Shown in pieces: positions 6,270 through 11,846 of a DNA stretch of 13,181 bases (the first letter of the stretch is position 1; every line of letters begins with the position of its first letter). This stretch comes from Candidatus Nomurabacteria bacterium (GTDB taxonomy: Bacteria > Patescibacteriota > Minisyncoccia > Phycocordibacterales > UBA9973). The notes beneath the pieces were generated by a model. That model was not told the DNA's origin, did not search any database, and worked only from the letters and a program-made list of their open reading frames with translations. The stretch covers positions 1-13,181 of the forward strand of contig CAIQAW010000069.1 in the NCBI GenBank assembly GCA_903869875.1. The letters are read 5' to 3'. Position numbers and translations under genes: made by a program.

Positions 6270-6297
6270 ATAGTACTACTTTATATAGATACGTCAA
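6270..6297 (-). promoter_or_regulatory. Candidate promoter of the 141-residue gene
   Basis: On minus, TTGACG (6297-6292) and TACTAT (6275-6270) are 16 bases apart. The start would be near 6263, leaving a leader of about 43 nt. Confidence 0.45.
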
Positions 6298-6323
6298 CTA
6301 GTTTTCCACCGTTTCCATTTTAA

Positions 6324-6332
6324 TGATATACT
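6324..6332 (+). promoter_or_regulatory. Extended -10 promoter of the helicase gene (TGATATACT)
   Basis: TG-N-TATACT is an extended -10 element. Transcription would start around 6339-6340, just before the left arm of the long inverted repeat at 6344. The whole inverted-repeat structure would thus be transcribed as the 5' leader. Confidence 0.55.
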
Positions 6333-6343
6333 AGTCAAATATG

Positions 6344-6537
6344 ATCCCGTTAGAGATTACAGATGTAGGAATGTCTTGATTTATATATAAAGTAACACAA
6401 GGTGAAATATAGATATAGTATAGATAACCTACGGAAGTGCTATGGGGTATTATTAAGTCGAATAAATTATAATTATAATCGAGAATAGTTAAGTGCTTTC
6501 TATGCTTTGTAGTAGCACTTCCTATCTCTAACGGGAT
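6344..6537 (+). promoter_or_regulatory. Branched, structured 5' leader covering the helicase start codon
   Basis: A perfect 14-bp inverted repeat, ATCCCGTTAGAGAT (6344-6357) with ATCTCTAACGGGAT (6524-6537), encloses two further helices: GTAGG/CCTAC (6365-6369, 6428-6432) and a perfect 10-bp GGAAGTGCTA/TAGCACTTCC (6433-6442, 6513-6522). Together they make a closed three-way junction with almost no unpaired bases at the branch. The right arm of the closing helix includes the A and U of the start codon at 6536. No gene is seen in the stretch. It may be a regulatory leader or a small MITE-like insertion with terminal inverted repeats. Confidence 0.55.
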
Positions 6538-9500
6538 GACAAACGAACCCTTCCAAAAGGCCTATAAAGCCCTAAATACAGCTCAGAAACAGGCTGTAGA
6601 CGCCATAGACGGCCCAGTTATGGTTGTGGCAGGTCCAGGCACTGGCAAAACCCAGGTGCTGACTTTACGCATTGCTAACATACTAGAAAACACCGATACC
6701 GAGGCAAACGGTGTGCTATGTCTAACATTTACACGTTCAGGTGTGTCGGCTATGCAAGACCGTTTAGAATCATATATTGGCCAGTTGGCACGCAGTGTTA
6801 CCATAACCACATTCCATAGTTTTGCTATTTCGCTGATAGAAAAAAACTACAGTTTGTTAGACTTCCACACAATGCCAACACTACTAGAAGACTCGCAAGC
6901 TGTGTTACTAGTAGACGAACTACTAGAAAATAATACATGGACATACCTACGCCCACGCACAGACCCAACAAAATATTTTAATGACTTAAAAAGTTTAATA
7001 TCTGTATTAAAACGTGAAGGCATACAACCACAAAGTTTTTTAGATATTATTGAATCTGAAATTAAACAACTAGAAACAGACCCAGATAATGTGTCTACCC
7101 GTGGTGCTACAAAAGGGGAATTAAAAAAAGAAATAGAAAAGAAAATAGAAAGCCTAAACCGTACACGCGAAGTAGTATTGTTCTACGAACAATACGAAGA
7201 AATAAAACACGACCACAACCTAATAGACTACGACGACGTACTAACATACGCAGTCGACCTAGTGGAACAGTTTGAAAACGTTCGTGCAGATGTGCGCGAA
7301 AACTATTTGTATGTGTTAGTAGACGAACACCAAGATTCGTCTGGTATACAAAACAGGTTTTTGAAGGCAGTGTGGGCTGAAGTAGAACAGCCAAATATAT
7401 TTGTAGTTGGCGACGACAGACAACTAATATACGGTTTCTCAGGTGCAAACATAGACTACTTTAACGAATTTAAAACTGCATTTGGTAAAGCACAAAAAAT
7501 TGTACTTACAGAAAACTACCGTTCTACAGCACCGATACTAAACCTTGCAGACGACCTTCTAAAAAGTTCTATTACTACAGAGGCACTACACAGTAACAAA
7601 ACTGGTACAGACAAAGTAAATCTATCTGAATACAAATACAACCGCGACGAAATAATAGGCGCCGGTTTGTATTTTAAAAAGTTAATTGAATCTGGAACAA
7701 AACCAAATGAATGTGCAATATTGCTACCTAAAAACCGCCACGTGCGCCAAGCTGTAACAACACTACGTTCTATGGGTGTACCTGTTGTGTCAGAACAAAG
7801 TGTGTCGTTGTTAAGTTTGCCACAAGCTCAATCGCTATTACGCGTGTTGGGTATACTGGTAGACCCATACAATGGTATTTTATTAAACGAAGCGTTGCTG
7901 GACACAACCAGTGGCGTGCCGGCTTTTGTTGCATATACTTTTATAAAAAATACTAAGAAGTCTGAAAACCTGACAATAGACGACATGGTAGAAAACAACA
8001 AAGCTAGCGGGCTATTTGCCGAATCTGATAGTGTTGCCATGTTTGGTGCAAAATTAAAAACTTGGGTAGACACAATGGCTGGCGAAAAAGTTTCGCATAT
8101 AGTTAGTGTTGTCGGTAACGAACTACTTATAGACCAAGCAAAGAACCATGAAGAACTTTTAAGTTCTATAGAAGTTGTGCGTAGTTTTATACATGCGTCA
8201 TTAGCCTGGGAAGAAAAAAATGTAACAGGAAGTTTAAAAGATTTCCTGACATATATACAGCGCCTAACAACATATGGTAACCACATAGAAGTTGCTGCAC
8301 TGGGTAAAGACGAGGGTGTGCATGTAATGACACTGCACAAATCTAAAGGTTTAGAATACGACCATGTATGGATAGGTCACATGAACGAAGAAATACTAAT
8401 GGGTTCTAAGCACACTGTATTTACCTTGCCTGAAAAAGTTAAACAAAGCATATCTGAACGCGACACCATAACTGCAAAGCGCGAACTTTATGTCGCTATT
8501 ACTCGTGCTAAACAGTACTGCACTATTAGCTATGCCGAAATGCGCGACGACGGCGTGGAACTAAGTCAGGCAAACATAATTGCCGATTTGCCCCAAGAGC
8601 ATTTTATATATACAAATGCGACAGAAAATGAACAAACAATATTAACAGAAAACGCACGTTTGTATGCCGTAAAACCACAGACGCAAGAAGAAGTAGAACT
8701 GTTAGAGCAAGTTAAAAATTTTGTACACGACAGGTTTGCCGAAACAAAAATATCTGTGTCTATGTTAAACAACTTTTTCGAATGTACTTGGAAATGGTAT
8801 TTTAGAAACTTTTTGAAACTACCTGAAGTTAAAGGTGTTTCGTTGGCATTGGGTTCTGCTGTACACAACACCATAGAGTTTATTTTAAAAGAAAAATCTT
8901 TGCCCACTGACATAGAAATTAAAAAATTCATAATGCAGTCTTTGCAAAAAGAAGGTATTGTGTATGTAAAACCCGCCCGAACGACTGATGTCGTTCAGTC
9001 GGGCGGGGAAATAGCTAGACTGGGCAAAGACGCGCACAAGGCAGTAACAACTTGGGTAGAAGGCTACTACAGCACACTGTCTAAAGACCGCGAATCTGAA
9101 CGTGCGCTTAGTTACCGCGACAAAATGTTTCCAAATTTGTCTATGTTCGGCAAGGTTGATCTTACAGAACGTACAGGTGCCGGTGTAGTTATAACAGACT
9201 TTAAAACAGGTAGTAGTAAAACATCTGGTGTAATAGAAAAATTAGATGACGAAGGCCGCCCGTCTTCATATATGCGTCAGTTGGCAATGTATGCATACCT
9301 GGTAGACAGAACAGAAGGTAACATGCCCGACCAACTAAGGTTGCTGTTTCTAGAAGAAGACGCAAAAAACAAAAACAAACTTTACAGCACACATGTTACT
9401 GGCGAACAAATAGATTTATTAATACGCGACATAACCGACTACCAAACTTGGCTAACAGACGGCACATGGGTAAACAGACCATGTAATGCAGTGTTATATG

Positions 9501-9550
9501 GTGGTGTTTGCGAATACTGCGCCCGCATGGAACGCATAATGGGTAAATAA
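6536..9550 (+). CDS. UvrD/PcrA-type helicase fused to a RecB-family Fe-S nuclease (AddA/AddB-like)
   Basis: A 1004-residue superfamily 1A DNA helicase with a C-terminal PD-(D/E)XK nuclease. Walker A is GPGTGKT (33-39), motif II is DEHQD (263-267), a variant of the usual DExQD, motif III is GDDRQLIYGF, motif IV contains ENYRS, motif V is MTLHKSKGLEYDHVW (about 597-611), and motif VI is VAITRAKQ (about 651-658). From about residue 745 the nuclease begins, with Cys750 in FECTWKW, VDLT then DFKTG (Asp888, Lys890), and a terminal Cys983, Cys992, Cys995 cluster. These four Cys are spaced as in the 4Fe-4S clusters of AddB and Cas4. The fusion probably processes DNA ends for recombination or repair. 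A short palindrome is embedded in frame at 8972-9007. Confidence 0.92.
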   Translation: MTNEPFQKAYKALNTAQKQAVDAIDGPVMVVAGPGTGKTQVLTLRIANILENTDTEANGVLCLTFTRSGVSAMQDRLESYIGQLARSVTITTFHSFAISLIEKNYSLLDFHTMPTLLEDSQAVLLVDELLENNTWTYLRPRTDPTKYFNDLKSLISVLKREGIQPQSFLDIIESEIKQLETDPDNVSTRGATKGELKKEIEKKIESLNRTREVVLFYEQYEEIKHDHNLIDYDDVLTYAVDLVEQFENVRADVRENYLYVLVDEHQDSSGIQNRFLKAVWAEVEQPNIFVVGDDRQLIYGFSGANIDYFNEFKTAFGKAQKIVLTENYRSTAPILNLADDLLKSSITTEALHSNKTGTDKVNLSEYKYNRDEIIGAGLYFKKLIESGTKPNECAILLPKNRHVRQAVTTLRSMGVPVVSEQSVSLLSLPQAQSLLRVLGILVDPYNGILLNEALLDTTSGVPAFVAYTFIKNTKKSENLTIDDMVENNKASGLFAESDSVAMFGAKLKTWVDTMAGEKVSHIVSVVGNELLIDQAKNHEELLSSIEVVRSFIHASLAWEEKNVTGSLKDFLTYIQRLTTYGNHIEVAALGKDEGVHVMTLHKSKGLEYDHVWIGHMNEEILMGSKHTVFTLPEKVKQSISERDTITAKRELYVAITRAKQYCTISYAEMRDDGVELSQANIIADLPQEHFIYTNATENEQTILTENARLYAVKPQTQEEVELLEQVKNFVHDRFAETKISVSMLNNFFECTWKWYFRNFLKLPEVKGVSLALGSAVHNTIEFILKEKSLPTDIEIKKFIMQSLQKEGIVYVKPARTTDVVQSGGEIARLGKDAHKAVTTWVEGYYSTLSKDRESERALSYRDKMFPNLSMFGKVDLTERTGAGVVITDFKTGSSKTSGVIEKLDDEGRPSSYMRQLAMYAYLVDRTEGNMPDQLRLLFLEEDAKNKNKLYSTHVTGEQIDLLIRDITDYQTWLTDGTWVNRPCNAVLYGGVCEYCARMERIMGK
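8972..9007 (+). repeat. GC-rich palindrome embedded in frame in the helicase-nuclease gene
   Basis: CCCGCCCGA (8972-8980) pairs with TCGGGCGGG (8999-9007), and inside it AACGAC pairs with GTCGTT. It is far more GC-rich than its surroundings. It encodes about 12 residues (PARTTDVVQSGG) between helicase and nuclease motifs, likely a tolerated loop. The 14-mer GCCCGAACGACTGA inside it also occurs exactly at 9968-9981. Confidence 0.6.
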
Positions 9551-9559
9551 TATACAGAT

Positions 9560-9586
9560 AAAAACACCATATTTTGTGGTGTTTTT
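9560..9586 (+). terminator. Terminator of the helicase-nuclease gene
   Basis: A 10-bp perfect stem AAAAACACCA/TGGTGTTTTT with a 7-base loop and flanking T run, 10 bases after the stop. Confidence 0.85.
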
Positions 9587-9826
9587 ATATTTGAAAAAAT
9601 GAGTAAAATGTGGTAATATAAATTCGCCGTTGTAAACGAAGTTTTCATCGACATCGCTCGAAGTACCAAAATGCAAGCATTTTCCTACTTCTCGCTTGTC
9701 GCAGTAAGCGAACCTTGCACCGGCTTCGCATAAATAGAGTACCATTCGCTTGCCGTTGTAAGCATAGCTTGCACCGGCGGCGTTCGAAAAGAATATGTAA
9801 ATAAATTTCCATATTTTTTCTCACTT
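9587..9826 (+). other. Intergenic region with degenerate repeats of the tRNA-Thr 5' end
   Basis: No gene is supported. GCCGTTGTA, the first nine bases of the following tRNA, occurs at 9626 and 9752 as well as in the tRNA at 9827. Related words (CTTGCACCGGC twice, GTAAGC twice, TTCGC several times) give a patchwork of short imperfect repeats, GC-richer than the surroundings. Confidence 0.4.
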
Positions 9827-10102
9827 GCCGTTGTAGCTCAGTTGGTAGAGCACGTCATTGGTTATCGTAAATAGCCCACGGATGGGGAAATCTGTCCGCG
9901 AATCCCGAATTACGGTTAAAGCCCAGCAATGGGTAAGACCGTGGCGGACCACATATTTTGTGGTCTAGCCCGAACGACTGACAAGGGGTGCTAAGTCGAA
10001 AGATATGCACAAGATACAGTCTAGTCCCTATATAATCTTGTAAAAGTGAAATTAGGGTGTAAACGAATGACGAGGTCCGCGGTTCAATCCCGCGCAACGG
10101 CT
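9827..10102 (+). tRNA. tRNA-Thr(GGU), interrupted by a group I intron
   Basis: Exon 1 is 9827-9862 and exon 2 is 10066-10102. Joined, they make a regular tRNA: acceptor GCCGTTG/CAACGGC with discriminator T, D arm GCTCAGTTGGTAGAGC, anticodon stem CGTCA/TGACG, loop TTGGTAA with anticodon GGT, variable AGGTC, and T arm CGCGGTTCAATCCCGCG. CCA is not encoded. The intron sits directly after the anticodon (between positions 36 and 37). Without splicing, this tRNA cannot function. Confidence 0.93.
9863..10065 (+). ncRNA. Self-splicing group I intron (203 nt) in tRNA-Thr
   Basis: All core helices can be drawn. P1 is exon GGU plus intron UAU pairing with AUAGCC, which puts a U-G wobble exactly at the 5' splice site. 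P4 is ACGGT/ACCGT, P5 is CCCA/TGGG, P6 is GACCAC/GTGGTC (9945-9963), P7 is GACTG/CAGTC, P8 is GTGC/GCAC, and P9 is CCCTA/TAGGG. The 3' P7 side lies in AAGATACAGTC, close to the family consensus AAGATATAGTC. The intron ends in G (10065), as required for the terminal guanosine. It has no ORF, so no homing endonuclease. Confidence 0.9.
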
Positions 10103-10138
10103 CAGAAAAATATAATAAGTAAGAGCAGTGTAAGTAAT

Positions 10139-10214
10139 GCCACTTTAGCTCAGTTGGTAGAGCACATTTTTCTTGGTAAAAATGGGGTCCGCAGTTCGAT
10201 TCTGCGAAGTGGCT
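10139..10214 (+). tRNA. tRNA-Thr-like gene with an expanded anticodon arm
   Basis: Acceptor GCCACTT/AAGTGGC, D arm GCTCAGTTGGTAGAGC, variable GGGTC and T arm CGCAGTTCGATTCTGCG are all regular. The anticodon arm is 20 instead of 17 bases (10165-10184): CATTT-TTCTTGGTAA-AAATG. The TTGGTAA loop of tRNA-Thr(GGU) is recognisable but preceded by three extra bases, giving either a 10-base loop or a 7-bp stem with a 6-base loop. It may be a pseudo-tRNA, a specialised tRNA, or a tRNA needing unusual processing. It lies 36 bases after the intron-bearing tRNA-Thr. Confidence 0.6.
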
Positions 10215-10252
10215 CAAAAAATACCTATATTTTGTAAGGTTACAAATATCTA

Positions 10253-10281
10253 TTGACATATATGCTTTTTAGGTATATAAT
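10253..10281 (+). promoter_or_regulatory. Perfect consensus promoter TTGACA-17-TATAAT of the DGR target gene
   Basis: TTGACA (10253-10258) and TATAAT (10276-10281) match both consensus boxes exactly with the optimal 17-base spacer. Transcription would begin near 10288, giving a 5' leader of about 72 nt before ATG 10360. It is the strongest promoter match in the window. Confidence 0.8.
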
Positions 10282-10359
10282 ACAATAAGATAACCAAAAT
10301 AATTGTAATTTAACATTTATGGGTAGTTATTTCAAAACTTTAAATTATTACGCAGAGTC

Positions 10360-11118
10360 ATGGACAAAGCAACAAACCCGGCTTCTGGCGCGCAATATGC
10401 CCGCCTTGGCCTAACTATTTCCAATGGTGTTATTGACGCCGTTGATGGGCATTTCACAACAGAAGAAATGCAACAAGTTTTAAAGAACGAAACATTTATT
10501 CGTGAAGCAACGAAAAAAATTGTTTCTGAGCTTTTGAACATTAAGATTGACCCATGGGCTGATCAGAAGACTAAGATTGAACGCTTCTATAAAAGTTGCT
10601 TTCAGTTATCTGTTGACTGGTCGAAAGTTTTATTACCAGAAAAATTTGAAGATGTTAACTTTTTGGAATACGTTTTAGAACGTATTACAGAAGACGACGT
10701 ATTTAACTCTTATGCCAAGAAATTTGGTAAAGACAAAGTATGGAAATATTACGACAACATCCGCAAGTCAATCAAGGAACAACAGGTTGTTCCTACTGGT
10801 GATTACACTTTTTCACACCGTGGAGGTCTCGAACCCGATATCGAACATATGAATAAAAGTTATGACGACTTTTATCAGGACGGTAATAACTACATGGTTC
10901 CGAAAGAAGGCTTACTCGCCGCTTTCCGTTGTCGTTTTGAAACGGATAAAATGTGGGATGTAAAAGGTTTGACGCGTTTCCATGCACTGGATTCCGATGG
11001 CGATGCCATGAACATGCACCGCGATGGCAATGGTCAGTTCTGCGTGGGTTTCGACTATCGCGTCTTCCGCTTTGCAGACTTCGGTCCTCGTCAAGTATGG
11101 CGTTCTACCACTGTGTAA
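10360..11118 (+). CDS. DGR target (variable) protein
   Basis: A 252-residue protein whose last ~40 residues are the product of a DGR variable repeat. The N-terminal part (1-60) is helical with FTTEEMQQVLKNETFI (32-47); residues ~60-180 include DPWADQKTKIERFYK (64-78) and DVNFLEYVLERI. I do not recognise a named domain, and there is no signal peptide or membrane segment. The C-terminus, LDSDGDAMNMHRD through FGPRQVWRSTTV, lies in a position where DGR targets normally carry a C-type-lectin-like ligand-binding fold, which is inference here. Arg codons are CGN, as in host genes. No Shine-Dalgarno is evident before ATG 10360; an ATG at 10319 opens a different 31-codon frame. Confidence 0.88.
   Translation: MDKATNPASGAQYARLGLTISNGVIDAVDGHFTTEEMQQVLKNETFIREATKKIVSELLNIKIDPWADQKTKIERFYKSCFQLSVDWSKVLLPEKFEDVNFLEYVLERITEDDVFNSYAKKFGKDKVWKYYDNIRKSIKEQQVVPTGDYTFSHRGGLEPDIEHMNKSYDDFYQDGNNYMVPKEGLLAAFRCRFETDKMWDVKGLTRFHALDSDGDAMNMHRDGNGQFCVGFDYRVFRFADFGPRQVWRSTTV
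10986..11093 (+). repeat. DGR variable repeat (VR), 108 bp
   Basis: Aligns without gaps to the TR at 11348-11455. Of 108 positions 17 differ, and all 17 are A in TR (11 to T, 5 to G, 1 to C). TR has 35 adenines in total, so about half are changed. All changes fall at first or second codon positions and alter 12 codons, mainly AAY to TTY, GAT, CAC, TGC or TAT. The unchanged 3' end GGTCCTCGTCA probably belongs to the initiation-of-mutagenic-homing region. Confidence 0.97.
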
Positions 11119-11130
11119 CTTTTAACTTTT

Positions 11131-11170
11131 CCCCTTTACGAAATTTATTTTGTATCGGGGATTTTGTTTT
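11131..11170 (+). terminator. Terminator of the DGR target gene
   Basis: CCCC and ACGAAA (11131-11143) pair with TTTTGT and GGGG (about 11147-11160), followed by ATTTTGTTTT. It is imperfect but sits 12 bases after the stop. Confidence 0.55.
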
Positions 11171-11177
11171 GTATAAT
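11149..11177 (+). promoter_or_regulatory. Candidate promoter of the TR RNA
   Basis: TATAAT at 11172-11177 within TTTTGTATAAT (11167-11177); a weak -35 (TTTGTA) lies 17 bases upstream. The identical 11-mer TTTTGTATAAT also precedes the RT gene at 11802-11812, so template RNA and RT may be co-regulated. Confidence 0.5.
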
Positions 11178-11347
11178 AAAAAAGGCTATTGAGCTGATCT
11201 TGAAAAAGATGACAGTTCGCCAAATTATAGAAACTGCCTGTATGTAATTAGGAATAAAATTAAGATTCCAAACAGAGCCAGCACGAGCTGTGCAACGCAG
11301 TGTATTTTGAAAAAGATACATGGTGATATAGAGGATCACATACAGAG

Positions 11348-11455
11348 ACTGGATTCCGATGGCAATGCCATGAACATGAACCGCAATGACAATGGTCAGT
11401 TCAACGTGAGTAACGACAATCGCGACAACCGCAATGCAGACAACGGTCCTCGTCA
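11348..11455 (+). repeat. DGR template repeat (TR), 108 bp
   Basis: The unmutated template for the VR. It is rich in AAC and AAT codons (for example AACATGAACCGCAATGACAA), the design that allows adenine mutagenesis to sample many residues without making stop codons. It lies 255 bases downstream of VR on the same strand. Confidence 0.97.
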
Positions 11456-11467
11456 GAAGTTTCTCAT

Positions 11468-11508
11468 AAAATACCCATATGGAGTTCTATGCTCTATATG
11501 GGTATTTT
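11468..11508 (+). terminator. Bidirectional terminator between TR RNA and avd
   Basis: A perfect 13-bp stem AAAATACCCATAT/ATATGGGTATTTT (11468-11480, 11496-11508), with a T-rich tail on plus. The avd stop codon at 11494-11496 lies within the hairpin, so it can end both convergent transcripts. Confidence 0.8.
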
Positions 11509-11778
11509 TGTTTCGACTGATTTTTGCCAACCTGTGGCCATCATGGAAATGTCCTGTAAAATATGAGCCAATACTAGGTAAGTTTTTTCTTTTATTACAC
11601 CAAGTTCATATTCTATACGAACAAGGTGTTTGAGTACCTCAATATCTCTTCTTACTTGTGCTAAATATGGAATTTTATCTTGCTTTGACCTGAGTGATGC
11701 ATCAATGGTTCTGGTTAGTATGTTTAGACATGTTTCCTCGATTTTCTTATGGATACCCAGCTTATTTCCTTTGGGCAT
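11494..11778 (-). CDS. avd: DGR accessory protein Avd (four-helix bundle), apparent start truncated
   Basis: A small basic helical protein. The pattern MPKGNKLGIHKKIEE, then IDASLRSKQDKIPYLAQ, then VRRDIEVLKHLVRIEYELG and LAHILQDISMMATGWQKS is that of Avd/bAvd, which binds the RT and template RNA as a pentamer and is required for mutagenic cDNA synthesis. The ATG at 11778 gives 94 residues and lacks the first helix. In the same frame, upstream codons continue without stop as ELPIISHIKRLYKIIYQLGI, which fits the missing Avd N-terminus. No ATG exists in that frame. The ATG at 11873 (minus) would come into frame if the G tract at 11853-11863 had 12 or 9 Gs, giving about 126 residues. Unusually, the gene is inverted relative to target, TR and RT. 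Confidence 0.85.
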   Translation of the reverse strand: MPKGNKLGIHKKIEETCLNILTRTIDASLRSKQDKIPYLAQVRRDIEVLKHLVRIEYELGVIKEKTYLVLAHILQDISMMATGWQKSVETKIPI

Positions 11779-11806
11779 CTTTATTCCTAATTGATATATT
11801 ATTTTG

Positions 11807-11812
11807 TATAAT
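11807..11812 (+). promoter_or_regulatory. TATAAT box for the reverse transcriptase gene
   Basis: TTTTGTATAAT (11802-11812) ends 8 bases before ATG 11821. Transcription would start at about 11819, on or next to that ATG, favouring a leaderless start at 11821 over the TTG at 11847. The box lies inside the extended avd reading frame. Confidence 0.6.
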
Positions 11813-11846
11813 CGTTTAATATGACTAATAATCGGAAGCTCGATAT

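Larger units (their letters stand above)
11184..11513 (+). ncRNA. DGR template-repeat RNA (predicted)
   Basis: The predicted transcript runs from the TATAAT box at 11172 to the hairpin terminator at 11468-11508. It carries TR plus about 160 nt upstream and about 50 nt downstream. In characterised DGRs, flanking RNA on the 3' side of TR is needed for cDNA priming and Avd/RT binding. No gene is credible here: one frame stays open through TR only because TR mirrors a coding sequence. Boundaries are inferred. Confidence 0.6.

Noticed and set aside
10046..10237. 63-codon ORF over the intron 3' end and the second tRNA-Thr
   Set aside because: It overlaps two structured RNA genes on the same strand; a chance frame.
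10319..10414. 31-codon ORF (MGSYFKTLNYYAESW...) overlapping the start of the DGR target in another frame
   Set aside because: It lies just after the strong promoter and could be a leader peptide, but it has no ribosome binding site or recognisable content. Not enough to call.
11307..11633. Open frame of 108 codons through the TR
   Set aside because: It stays open because TR mirrors the coding VR. The product lacks a sensible start or domain and runs into the terminator, so TR is treated as template RNA.
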